DNA of 64,000 nucleotides from Nocardia beijingensis NBRC 16342 (lineage in GTDB: Bacteria > Actinomycetota > Actinomycetes > Mycobacteriales > Mycobacteriaceae), in NCBI RefSeq assembly GCF_001612785.1, contig NZ_BDBC01000011.1:1-64000 (forward strand), in the 5' to 3' direction. The notes below the pieces were generated by a model. That model did not search any database, was not told the origin of the DNA, and saw only the letters and a list, made by a program, of their open reading frames with translations. Below are positions 42,219 to 50,501 of this stretch, in pieces; position 1 is the first letter of the stretch, and every line of letters begins with the position of its first letter. The translations under genes and the position numbers were made by a program.

Positions 42219-42800
42219 ATGACGCGCTACGGCACGAAGGTTCTGGACGTGGTGGGCAGCCGCCGGATGGCGGTGGCGACGCTGGCCACCATCACCGGCT
42301 TCTACTATCTGTTCGTCGCGTTCACCAACTGCGTCGACACCGACACCAACCGCAACGGTGTGGCCGCGGTGCTGTCGATGAAGGCGACGATCCACAATCC
42401 GGGCACGGACTGGCGCGCGATCACCAACGGCAATGTCGCGCTTGTCGCCTACATCCTCGTGGTGATCTGGGAATTCCTGATCGCCTTCGTGCTGCTCGCC
42501 GCGGGAGCCGCATGGGCCAGGGTGCTGACCGGACGGTCGCGCGGGCTGCGAGCCGGCCACGAGCTGGCGGTGAAACTGTCCAGCCTGGGCTGGACCATGG
42601 CGGTGCTGCTGTTCGCGGGCGGGTTCTTGACCATCGGCGGCGAATGGTTCCGCATGTGGGCCAACGACGACGTGAACGCTTCGTCGGCCGCGTTGCAGAA
42701 CTTCCTGATCGCGGGCGTCGGCCTGATCCTCGTTCACCTGCCGGACCCGCAGCGTAACGTCGGCGGCGAAAGTCACTCGGCCGCAGCGGAATCGGACTAG
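42219..42800 (+). CDS. DUF2165 small membrane protein
   Basis: The 193-residue protein has four hydrophobic segments (ATLATITGFYYLFVAFTNCV, VALVAYILVVIWEFLIAFVL, LGWTMAVLLFAGGFLTIGGE, and LQNFLIAGVGLILVHLPDPQ). These match the predicted small integral membrane family DUF2165. The conserved polar points are D-T-N near residue 40 and E-W-F-R-M-W near residue 145. Function is unknown. It converges on the UPF0182 gene with 10 bases between stops. Confidence 0.8.
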   Translation: MTRYGTKVLDVVGSRRMAVATLATITGFYYLFVAFTNCVDTDTNRNGVAAVLSMKATIHNPGTDWRAITNGNVALVAYILVVIWEFLIAFVLLAAGAAWARVLTGRSRGLRAGHELAVKLSSLGWTMAVLLFAGGFLTIGGEWFRMWANDDVNASSAALQNFLIAGVGLILVHLPDPQRNVGGESHSAAAESD

Positions 42801-42810
42801 GCGCAGCCGG

Positions 42811-45714
42811 TCAGCGACCGTTGCGATCGAGTTCGCCCAGCTGCTTCTGCAGACGTTCCAGCGCCGCGCGGATCGCATCGATCTGCGCGTTGAGTTCGGC
42901 GATCTTCGCTTGATCCACCGGCGGCGCCTGCGCCGGTGATTGCGCGGCAGGCGGCGCGGCGGGCTGCTGGCCCGGCGGCAGCGGAGCGCCGGGACCGCCG
43001 CCGGGCGGCGTGGCGAGTCTGCCGGTGGCCGGGCCGAACACCTGCTCGAGCGCTTCGGCGAGGGTGGGCGCGTAGCCGACCAGGACACCGCCGGTACCGG
43101 GATCGCGGTAACTGACCAGCACCCGAGCCAGCTGCGGGAACGTCGAGGAGTTCGGCGCCGTCGAAATCCGTTCGGTGAACAGCGGTTCGGCGTAGAGCAC
43201 GCCGCCGTCGGCGATGGGCAAGGTGAGCAGGTTGCCGTACTGGATCCGGTTCGAACGCTCGAGCAAGGTCCGCTCGGAGGCCACTCTGGTGTCGGAGATC
43301 ATCGAGTTCTGGATCTGTTGCGGACCCTGGGTGAGGGTGTCGGTGGGCAGCTGCGAGACGGTGATCTTGCCGTAGCCCTCCGGGTCGGAGCGGGCGGAGA
43401 CGTAGGCGGAGAGGAATTCCCTGTTGTAGCCGACCATCGCGCTCGCGAGCCGGAACGACGGTTCGGCGCTGCTCTGGTCGCCGACCAGGACGTAGAACGG
43501 GGGCTGATGCGGATTGGACTCCACGGTGGGGTCACTGGGCACCGACCAGAAAGCGTTCGTGGTGAAGAATTCGCGCGGTTCGTCGACGTGGTACTTGGCG
43601 AGCATCTCGCGCTGGATCGTGAACAGATCCTCGGGGTACCGGAAATGGGCCCGCAGCTCCGGGGTGATCGATTCCTCGGGCCGGACGGTGCCGGGAAAGA
43701 CCTTCATCCAGGCCGCCAGGACCGGGTCCGTGCGGTCGACCTGGTAGAGGGTGACCGTGCCGTCGTAGGCGTCGACGGTGGCCTTGATGGAATTGCGCAC
43801 GTAGGAGATCTCCCGGGGCGACCCGCGCTCGGTGTCCTCGCCCGGCGCGAGTGCTTCCAGTGAGCTGCGCTTGGCGTAGGGGTAGCCGTCGATCGAGGTG
43901 TACGCGTCGACGATCCAGACGATGCGGCCGTTCACGACCGCGGGATAGGGATCGTTGTCGGTGGTCAACCACGGTGCGACGAGTTCGACGCGATGGCGGG
44001 GATCGCGGTTGAAGATGATCTTCGAATCGGCGCCGATCGCCTTGGAGAAGACGATGTTGCGCTCGGTGTAGGTCACCGCGAAAGCCAAGCGGTTGAGCCA
44101 GTTGCCGATCGGGACGCCGCCCGCGCCGGTGTAGGTGTACGTGGTGGTGTCGGTGTCGTACTCGCGCGGCTGGGCGCCGCCGCCGACGATGGCGTAGTCC
44201 GGGCTCGCATGGCCGATCACCTCGCCGAAGTAGACGCGCGGCTGATCCACTCGGATCACCTGGTGGCCGGAGGCTTGGGAGGCGATGTCGCCGACCGCGT
44301 AGATCGGGTATCCGCTGTTGCTGCTCGCCGCGTCGCCCGCCGCCTCGCGGACCGCGGCGTTCACCCGGTTGGCCGGTGCGGCCACGAACCCGTTGCCGTG
44401 CGTGTAGACGGTGTGCCGATTGACCCAATGGCGCTGGTTGCCGCTCAGCGCGCTCGGGGTGAGCTCGCGCGCCGCCACCACGTAGTCGCGCAGTTGCCCA
44501 CCGACCCGGTAGCGATCCAAGTCCAGATGCGGGGGGAAACTGTAGAAGTTCTTCAGCTGTTGCTGCTGGGTGAACGTCCGGGACAACACGTTCGGGTCCA
44601 GCAAGCGGACGTCGGCGATCGTGGTGACGTCGGCGGGGACCTCGGGCGGCGGCTTGCTGCCGACGCCGGAATACGGCTGGTATTCGACCCGGTCGCCGCC
44701 GATCCCGTACGCCTGCCGGGTGGCCGCGATATTGCGTTGGATGTAGACCCGCTCCATGTCTGCGGCGTTCGGACGGACGGAGAACTGCTCGACGGCCAAC
44801 GGCCAGACGGCTCCCACGAGGATCGACGACAACAGCAGCAGCGCCGCCGCCATCGCCGGAATCCGCAGATCCCGCACGACGATGGCGGCGAACACCGCCG
44901 CGGCGCAGATCAGGGCGATCGCGAAGAGAATCAGCCGGGCGGGAAGCACCGCGTTGATGTCGGTGTAGCCGGGGCCCGCGAACGTGGGCTCCTTGCTGTC
45001 ACTCGACAGCAGGGAATATCGGTCGAGCCAATAGGCGACAGCCTTCAGGAGGATGAATGCCCCGGCCAGTATCCCGAGCTGGACGCGGGCCGCGCGCGTC
45101 AGGCCGCCCGCCTTTCCGGACAGCCGCAGCCCGCCCAGCAGGTAGTGCGTGGCCAGGTTCGCGAGGAAGGCGAGGACCACGGCGATGAACAGCCAGTTGA
45201 CGACGAAACGGTAGAAGGGCAGGTCGAAGACGAAGAAGCCGACGTCGTGCCCGAATTGCGGATCGGACACGCCGAAGGACCCGCCGTGGAGGAACAGTTG
45301 GACCGTCCTCCAATTCGACTGCGCGGCGAGGCCGCAGACCAGCCCCACCGTGGCGGCGACCCCCAGACCGAACCGCACCGGATGCCGCAGCACCGTCGTC
45401 CGATACGGCCGGAGACTGTCTTCTTCCGCGGACTCGGGAAAGAAGAGCGGGCGGAACCTGAAGGCCAGCCACATCACCGTGAAAAGGACGCCGCCGATGG
45501 CGAGCGTGATCACGGCGAACAGCGTGAGCCGGGTGAACAGCACGGTGAGCCAGACCCCACGGAAGCCGACCTCACCGAACCACAGCCAGCTGACGTAGGT
45601 CCTGACCATCCGGGGCACGACCAGCAACGACACGACGAATACCGTGGCGGCGACCACCAGCACCCGGGTGCTGCGATGCAACCGCCGCGGGCCGGGGCCG
45701 ACGCGCGCGCTCAT
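42811..45714 (-). CDS. UPF0182-family large membrane protein
   Basis: The 967-residue protein has about seven N-terminal membrane helices (from STRVLVVAATVFVVSLLVVP to the ILVGAVWPLAVEQFSV region). A large extracytoplasmic part follows, with the family motifs ERVYIQRNIAATRQAYGI, NIVFSKAIGADSKIIFNRDP and VYTHGNGFVAAPANRVN. The C-terminus is Pro/Ala-rich and ends in a short coiled coil (QAKIAELNAQIDAIRAALER). The family is conserved in mycobacteria (Rv0064-like) and other actinobacteria with unknown role. The last in-frame start is used. Confidence 0.88.
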   Translation of the reverse strand: MSARVGPGPRRLHRSTRVLVVAATVFVVSLLVVPRMVRTYVSWLWFGEVGFRGVWLTVLFTRLTLFAVITLAIGGVLFTVMWLAFRFRPLFFPESAEEDSLRPYRTTVLRHPVRFGLGVAATVGLVCGLAAQSNWRTVQLFLHGGSFGVSDPQFGHDVGFFVFDLPFYRFVVNWLFIAVVLAFLANLATHYLLGGLRLSGKAGGLTRAARVQLGILAGAFILLKAVAYWLDRYSLLSSDSKEPTFAGPGYTDINAVLPARLILFAIALICAAAVFAAIVVRDLRIPAMAAALLLLSSILVGAVWPLAVEQFSVRPNAADMERVYIQRNIAATRQAYGIGGDRVEYQPYSGVGSKPPPEVPADVTTIADVRLLDPNVLSRTFTQQQQLKNFYSFPPHLDLDRYRVGGQLRDYVVAARELTPSALSGNQRHWVNRHTVYTHGNGFVAAPANRVNAAVREAAGDAASSNSGYPIYAVGDIASQASGHQVIRVDQPRVYFGEVIGHASPDYAIVGGGAQPREYDTDTTTYTYTGAGGVPIGNWLNRLAFAVTYTERNIVFSKAIGADSKIIFNRDPRHRVELVAPWLTTDNDPYPAVVNGRIVWIVDAYTSIDGYPYAKRSSLEALAPGEDTERGSPREISYVRNSIKATVDAYDGTVTLYQVDRTDPVLAAWMKVFPGTVRPEESITPELRAHFRYPEDLFTIQREMLAKYHVDEPREFFTTNAFWSVPSDPTVESNPHQPPFYVLVGDQSSAEPSFRLASAMVGYNREFLSAYVSARSDPEGYGKITVSQLPTDTLTQGPQQIQNSMISDTRVASERTLLERSNRIQYGNLLTLPIADGGVLYAEPLFTERISTAPNSSTFPQLARVLVSYRDPGTGGVLVGYAPTLAEALEQVFGPATGRLATPPGGGPGAPLPPGQQPAAPPAAQSPAQAPPVDQAKIAELNAQIDAIRAALERLQKQLGELDRNGR

Positions 45715-45937
45715 CTTGCACTCCCGTGGCTACCGCCCGGCACAACGGTGGACGGCCGAGGCGGAACCAAGCTCGATACTACCGGGGTGGTCGACGCGTC
45801 GAGGAGCGCTCGATCGGCTCCGCGGCTGCACCGGATGATCGGGAGGTCGCTGCGTCTACCGGCACGCCCGACCTCACCGATCTGGCATCGGAGCAGCGCG
45901 CCGCACTCGGCAGCGGCGCCGACTTCCGGACCCCGCT

Positions 45938-47236
45938 TCAGTGAGCTACGGCGGGCACCCCGATGACCGACGCGTTCTCGGCGGGGGTCGACGCCCGGTG
46001 CAGGCCGCGGCGGTCATAGGCGTAAGTCGCGGTCGCACCGAGCAGCAGGCCGATGCCGAGGCCGAGCACCGTCATCCACAAGCCTTGGCCGAAACCGGCT
46101 TCGGCGTGGGCGTCGAAGAACAGGATGGCGCGCACGGCGAGGTAGATCTGATGCATCGGCTCGAAGGCGGCCAGATTCGCGATATAGGCGGGCGTCGCCT
46201 CCAGGGGAACGGTCGCGGCCGACGAGGGCAGCCCGAGGACGACGAACAGGATCAGATTGACCAGCAGTCCGGCGGTGCCGAAGGTGGCGAGCACGGCGAG
46301 CGCGGTGACACCGACCGCGATGATGGCCAGCGTGCCGTAGAGCCACAACAGCAGCGGGTTGTCCAGCGGGACGCTCAAAGCGGTGGCGATCGCGAGGAAT
46401 ATCCCCGACAGAACCGGCGCCGCGGTGACGACGACCGCCCATTTCACCAGTAGCGTGCGGAAGCGAGAGATCCCGGTGGCCGGCGGGTGCACGAACCACG
46501 GGCCGTATTCGGTCGGCGTGAAACCGAGCACCGAGTCGACCAGCGTGTGGATGATCATGGCGCCGGTGAAGCCGGCCAGCAGCAGGATCAGGGTGTAGAA
46601 GAACGCGACGAGGCCCTGTCCGGCGCCGTCGTCCATCGGCCGGTAGGGCGCGGTGACGATCTGCACCGGATCGGTGAGCATCAGCCGGGCCGCGCCGCTG
46701 GGCTCGACCGGCGCGCCGGGCCCGGCGGCGAGGGCGGCGTTCACCTGGTCGGTGAGGCTCTTGCCGACGGTCTCGTCCACCTGACGCAACGCGCGGTCGG
46801 CGATGCGCTGCATGATGCCGGTGGTGTAGGGGCCGATCCGAGGGTTGGTGTGGACCGTGATGACCGGGCGCTCGATCGCACCGGGCACCACGGCGGCGGC
46901 TCCGAGTATCGCGAGCCGCTTGGTGAAGTCGGACGGGATGACGATCGCGCCGTAGACCTCGCCGTCCTGCAACTGCTTGCGCGCTTCGCCGATGCCGACG
47001 ACCCGCAAGTCGATCTTCTCCGCGGGCATACCGGCGACCAGCGCGTCGGTGACCTGGGCTCCGATATCGGCGGGTTTGCCGCCGATCGTGTCGCCGACAT
47101 CCTGATTCACCAGAGCGATCGGGAAGTCGTGCAGATTCTTCTCGGTATTGCTGGCGTAGCCGAGGTACATGGTGGCGAGCAGCGCCGCGAAGACCGTCAG
47201 CACTGCGATCGGGGCGGTGAAGGTCCGAGCCGTCAT
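45938..47236 (-). CDS. ABC-2-like/YhgE-Pip-type membrane protein
   Basis: The 432-residue protein has one N-terminal helix (APIAVLTVFAALLATMYLGY), a roughly 170-residue extracytoplasmic domain (FPIALVNQDVGD, EVYGAIVIPSDFTKRL) and five C-terminal helices. This is the topology of YhgE/Pip or DUF3533 proteins related to ABC-2 permeases; some act in drug efflux or type VII secretion. No ATPase partner adjoins. ATG 47236 is chosen since the upstream GTG (47254) lies inside an operator. It is divergent from, and presumably repressed by, the TetR protein at 47302. Confidence 0.8.
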   Translation of the reverse strand: MTARTFTAPIAVLTVFAALLATMYLGYASNTEKNLHDFPIALVNQDVGDTIGGKPADIGAQVTDALVAGMPAEKIDLRVVGIGEARKQLQDGEVYGAIVIPSDFTKRLAILGAAAVVPGAIERPVITVHTNPRIGPYTTGIMQRIADRALRQVDETVGKSLTDQVNAALAAGPGAPVEPSGAARLMLTDPVQIVTAPYRPMDDGAGQGLVAFFYTLILLLAGFTGAMIIHTLVDSVLGFTPTEYGPWFVHPPATGISRFRTLLVKWAVVVTAAPVLSGIFLAIATALSVPLDNPLLLWLYGTLAIIAVGVTALAVLATFGTAGLLVNLILFVVLGLPSSAATVPLEATPAYIANLAAFEPMHQIYLAVRAILFFDAHAEAGFGQGLWMTVLGLGIGLLLGATATYAYDRRGLHRASTPAENASVIGVPAVAH

Positions 47237-47245
47237 GCGAGTCAA

Positions 47246-47279
47246 TGTAGTCACCGACTACAAAGTAGGCAATGCCTAC
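47246..47279. promoter_or_regulatory. Twin palindromic operators
   Basis: TGTAGTC-ACC-GACTACA (47246-47262) and GTAGGC-AAT-GCCTAC (47265-47279) are adjacent perfect inverted repeats sharing GTAG/CTAC ends, centred 18 bases apart, between the TetR gene and its divergent membrane-protein gene. Tandem sites on successive helical turns suggest cooperative TetR dimers. Confidence 0.75.
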
Positions 47280-47301
47280 ATTTTGTTATCCTGCATACAC
47301 C

Positions 47302-47901
47302 ATGCCGATCACCAGAAGCCGGTCCTACCACCACGGCGACCTGCGCGCCGAGTTGCTCCAGCGGGCCGAGGCGACGCTGCGCGAATCCGGCGTCGACGGC
47401 TTGTCGCTGCGCGGGCTGGCCCGTGACGTCGGAGTCAGTCACGCCGCTCCGACCCGGCATTTCAAGGACAAGCAGGCACTGCTGGACGCCTTGGCGGTAT
47501 CCGGATTCCAGCGTCTGGCCGCAGCCCTGGAGCAGACCGCCGCCGCGAATTCGGCTCACGGGCACATCCGAGCCCTGGCGCGCACTTATCTACGTTTCGC
47601 GACCGAGAATTCGGCGCTCGTCGCGCTCATGTTCGCGCGCAGGCACAGCCCCGCCGCGGGCGACGCGATGTCGCAGGCCGTGGACGCGGCATTCGCCACG
47701 CCGGTCGCGCTGATCGTGGAAGCGCAGCGACACGGAGAAGTGATCGATGGCGACCCGCGGCGCATCGCGCTGTCCGCGGTCGCGGCGCTGCAAGGTCTGG
47801 CCACCTTCGTCGGCTCGGGTGTGATCGCCGCCGAGACCGCCGACGAATTGCTGGACGAGACGACCACGCACATGATCGAAGGCCTGCGACCGAGACCGTG
47901 A
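47302..47901 (+). CDS. TetR-family transcriptional regulator
   Basis: The 199-residue protein has an N-terminal HTH with YHHGDLRAELLQRAEATLRE and LRGLARDVGVSHAAPTRHFK, and a TetR_C_33/WHG-type C-terminal domain. It probably controls the divergent ABC-2-like gene and itself through the two palindromes just upstream. ATG 47302 is chosen; the longer frame starts within the operators. The HHGDLR motif is typical of actinobacterial efflux repressors. Confidence 0.88.
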   Translation: MPITRSRSYHHGDLRAELLQRAEATLRESGVDGLSLRGLARDVGVSHAAPTRHFKDKQALLDALAVSGFQRLAAALEQTAAANSAHGHIRALARTYLRFATENSALVALMFARRHSPAAGDAMSQAVDAAFATPVALIVEAQRHGEVIDGDPRRIALSAVAALQGLATFVGSGVIAAETADELLDETTTHMIEGLRPRP

Positions 47902-48006
47902 TCCACCGGCACCAGCGGCCGACGCCGTTCGACCGATGGAATTCGCCCGTGACGGCGGCACCTCCGCCCCGGCTCGGTCGACCAGCGTGGCGTCCCAGGC
48001 TGCCGG

Positions 48007-48153
48007 TCAGTAGGCGATGAACAGGATCTCGTCCCGTGAGTAGTCGTGGCCGGGATGATTCTCGGCCAGATGGGCTTGCGTCTTGGCCACGAGATCGTCC
48101 TCGTCGGTTCCGACGATGAATTCTCCGCAGGGGCAGTTCAGCTTTCGCTTCAT
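48007..48153 (-). CDS. DUF1059-family small zinc-binding-like protein
   Basis: The 48-residue protein MKRKLNCPCGEFIVGTDEDD... has a CPC pair and a C-terminal HLAENHPGHDYSRDEI with three His, the pattern of the DUF1059 family. These proteins are widespread, tiny and uncharacterised, and may bind zinc. GAGGAAGG lies 4 bases upstream of the ATG. It lies between a TetR gene and the steroid block but has its own orientation and 82-base gap from hsaC. Confidence 0.75.
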   Translation of the reverse strand: MKRKLNCPCGEFIVGTDEDDLVAKTQAHLAENHPGHDYSRDEILFIAY

Positions 48154-48235
48154 CAGTCCTTCCTCCTCGATCCGACAGTCTATGCACAGCGCGGTGATCG
48201 AGCGCGAGGCGCGGCTGACGCGCGGGGCCGCGGGC

Positions 48236-49123
48236 TCAGCCACGTGACCATTCGTGGCCCCAGTAGCTGTCGGCGGTGATCTCCTCCGCGCTGTAGGTGG
48301 ATTCGTCGACCAGCACACCGTCGGTGCCGTATTCCAGATCCCAGCCCCCGGGAGTGCGGACGTAGAAGGAGATCATCTTGTCGTTGGTGTGCCTGCCGAG
48401 CGTCGACGACAACGGGTAGCCCGCCCGCATCACGCGGTCGAGCGCGCGCCCGACGGCGTCGAGTTCGTCGACTTCCACCATGATGTGCACCAGGCCGGGC
48501 CCGTCGGGCCGGGTGCCCGGGATCAGGGCGAGGCTGTGGTGGCGCTGGTTGACACCGAGGAAACGCACGCGCACCGGCCCCACACCGGGCGGGGTGGGCA
48601 CCCGGAACGAGCCGCGCGGCAGGAATCCGAGCACCTCGCAGTAGAAACGGTTGGCCTCCTCGAGGTCGGGCACCGGCAGCACGACGTGGCCCAGGCCCAA
48701 ACCAGCGGTGACGAAACGGTTTCCATGCGCGGTGACGACCGGGCTGTGATCGAGCACCGCGCCGTGGAAGACCTCGACGGTGAACCCGCCGGGGTCGGTG
48801 AAGCTGAAGGCATCTTCCACGCGCAGCGCGTCGAGATGATCCTGCGCGAGCGTCGTGACCGCCACGCCCGCCCGCTCGAGCGCGTCCCGCAACCGGGCCA
48901 GCGCGCGATAGTCGCGTACCTCCCACCCGACGGCGAGCACGCGGTCGCGTTCCCCCGGAACGAGTTCCAAGCGATACGCGTGCTCGTCCATGCGCAGGTA
49001 CAGACTGTCCGGATTCGGCCCGGTGGCCTGCGCGAAACCCATCACGTCGAAGGCGAAGGCGCGCCAGGCCGCCACGTCGGCGATGGCGACTCGGACGTAG
49101 CCGAGCGAGGCGATGTCAGCCAT
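48236..49123 (-). CDS. hsaC: Extradiol catechol dioxygenase HsaC-like
   Basis: The 295-residue vicinal-oxygen-chelate protein has two beta-alpha-beta-beta-beta modules. Iron ligands are His146 (GLGLGHVVLP), His213 (GLVHIMVEV) and Glu264 (WDLEYG), with supporting His195/196, matching the HsaC/BphC arrangement. HsaC cleaves 3,4-DHSA in cholesterol-type steroid degradation by meta-fission. The last gene of a leftward block hsaB-kshA-orf75-kshB-hsaC, it starts 16 bases after kshB. An alternative is another biphenyl- or phenol-type catechol substrate; context favours steroids. Confidence 0.85.
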   Translation of the reverse strand: MADIASLGYVRVAIADVAAWRAFAFDVMGFAQATGPNPDSLYLRMDEHAYRLELVPGERDRVLAVGWEVRDYRALARLRDALERAGVAVTTLAQDHLDALRVEDAFSFTDPGGFTVEVFHGAVLDHSPVVTAHGNRFVTAGLGLGHVVLPVPDLEEANRFYCEVLGFLPRGSFRVPTPPGVGPVRVRFLGVNQRHHSLALIPGTRPDGPGLVHIMVEVDELDAVGRALDRVMRAGYPLSSTLGRHTNDKMISFYVRTPGGWDLEYGTDGVLVDESTYSAEEITADSYWGHEWSRG

Positions 49124-49139
49124 TGATTCGTCGTACTCC

Positions 49140-50225
49140 TCAGGAATAGGTGACTTGCACCGTGTCGGTGACCGGGACCGCCTGGCAGGCCAGTACGTAT
49201 CCCTCGGCCAGATCGGCGTCGTCAAGGACTTCGTTGTGCCGCATCTCCACCTGCCCGGACACGACCCGGCAGGTACAGGCGCTGCATGCGCCCTCGCGGC
49301 AGGAATAGGGCGCTTCCAGCCCGTTGGCCAGCAGCACGTCGAGCAGGACCTCGCCGCGCGGCCACGGAAGGACGCGCGTCTCGCCGTCGAGTTCGACCTC
49401 GACCGCGGCGCGGTCACCGGAGTCGACGACCTCGGACCGGCCGGTCTCGAACGGATCGCCGCCGAGCGACACGAACTTCTCCACGTGCACGCGCTTGCGG
49501 TCCGCGCCGAGCCCGAGCAGCGCCGCGGAGACGGCGTCCATGAAGGGGGCGGGGCCGCACACGAACGCCTCGCGCTCGCGCCACGGTCCGGCCAGCGCCG
49601 CGAGCTGCGCGCGGGACGGCAGCCCTTGCACGCTCTCCAGCCAGTGCACCACGACCAGACGGCCCGGATGCCGGGCGGCCAGATCGGCGAGTTCGGCGGC
49701 GAAGATCACCGACCGTTCGTCGCGGTTGGCATAGATCAGCGCGCAGTGCCCTGATCCCGACGCCAGCACCGATTTCAGGATCGACAGCACCGGGGTGATG
49801 CCGCTGCCCGCGGCGAACAACAGCACATCGTCCTCGAGCGCCGCGGGCGTGAAGACACCCGCGGGCGGCAGCGCGTCGAGGACCATGCCCGCGACGGCGT
49901 TGTCGCACAACCAATTCGATGCGTAACCGTCGGGCGTTCGCTTGACCGTGACCTTCAGCGGCCCTTCCTCGTGCGGCGCGCTCGACAACGAGTAGCACCG
50001 GCTCACCGAGCCGGTCAGCTCGCTCGGAATCCGCAAGGTCAGGAACTGGCCGGGGCGGTAGTCGATCGGATCCCGCTCCGCGACGGGACTCAACTCCAGC
50101 GATACCGCGTCGTCGGTCTCCCGGATCACCCGCGCCACGCGCAGGGTGAGGGGTGCGCCGGGGTGGCTGCCGGTGCCGCCGGACATCCCGGTCTCCGGCG
50201 GCGCGGCGGCTCGGGACGGATGCAC
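49140..50225 (-). CDS. kshB: 3-ketosteroid 9-alpha-monooxygenase reductase KshB-like
   Basis: The 361-residue flavoprotein joins a FAD-binding barrel (SRCYSLSSAP), an NAD domain (LFAAGSGITPVLSILKSVL, then FVCGPAPFMDAV) and a C-terminal plant-type 2Fe-2S ferredoxin (YSCREGACSACTCRV plus a distal Cys in VLACQ). It delivers electrons from NADH to KshA. GTG 50225 was chosen because AGAGGAGA lies 7-8 bases before it; GTG 50273, overlapping the orf75 stop as GTGA, is an alternative. KshB-like reductases also serve other Rieske oxygenases, but the neighbouring kshA supports this call. Confidence 0.85.
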   Translation of the reverse strand: MHPSRAAAPPETGMSGGTGSHPGAPLTLRVARVIRETDDAVSLELSPVAERDPIDYRPGQFLTLRIPSELTGSVSRCYSLSSAPHEEGPLKVTVKRTPDGYASNWLCDNAVAGMVLDALPPAGVFTPAALEDDVLLFAAGSGITPVLSILKSVLASGSGHCALIYANRDERSVIFAAELADLAARHPGRLVVVHWLESVQGLPSRAQLAALAGPWREREAFVCGPAPFMDAVSAALLGLGADRKRVHVEKFVSLGGDPFETGRSEVVDSGDRAAVEVELDGETRVLPWPRGEVLLDVLLANGLEAPYSCREGACSACTCRVVSGQVEMRHNEVLDDADLAEGYVLACQAVPVTDTVQVTYS

Positions 50226-50269
50226 TTTCGCGTCTCCTCTTCGATCGTCGACGGCCGTCACGTTCGGGC

Positions 50270-50497
50270 TCACGGCACGTCCCCGTCTCGGGTGCTGACC
50301 TCCACGAGTCCGTCCGCGACGGCGGCATCGATGCTGTCGCGCAGCGCGGCGCAGGTTCGCACCCGCGCGCTGTCCGCCCCGGCGAACTCGGCGCACGCCG
50401 CGACCGCGCTCGCGTTCCACTGCACGCTGGTGTGCTGCGGACTGAACTTCTCGACCAGCACGCACGTCGCGCAGGTACGGCAGGTGACCCGTTCCAT
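50270..50497 (-). CDS. Small Cys-rich protein between kshA and kshB
   Basis: The 75-residue protein begins MERVTCRTCATCVLVEKFSP with C-x2-C-x2-C at residues 6, 9 and 12, and has two further Cys (residues 35 and 49). A helix-forming VRTCAALRDSIDAAV follows. GGAG precedes the ATG inside the end of kshA (4-base gap), so it is co-translated with the Ksh pair. The cysteines might carry a metal or an iron-sulfur cluster, but it lacks a standard ferredoxin pattern. Family and role are unknown. Its fixed place between oxygenase and reductase suggests an auxiliary or maturation role. Confidence 0.7.
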   Translation of the reverse strand: MERVTCRTCATCVLVEKFSPQHTSVQWNASAVAACAEFAGADSARVRTCAALRDSIDAAVADGLVEVSTRDGDVP

Positions 50498-50501
50498 CCG
50501 C

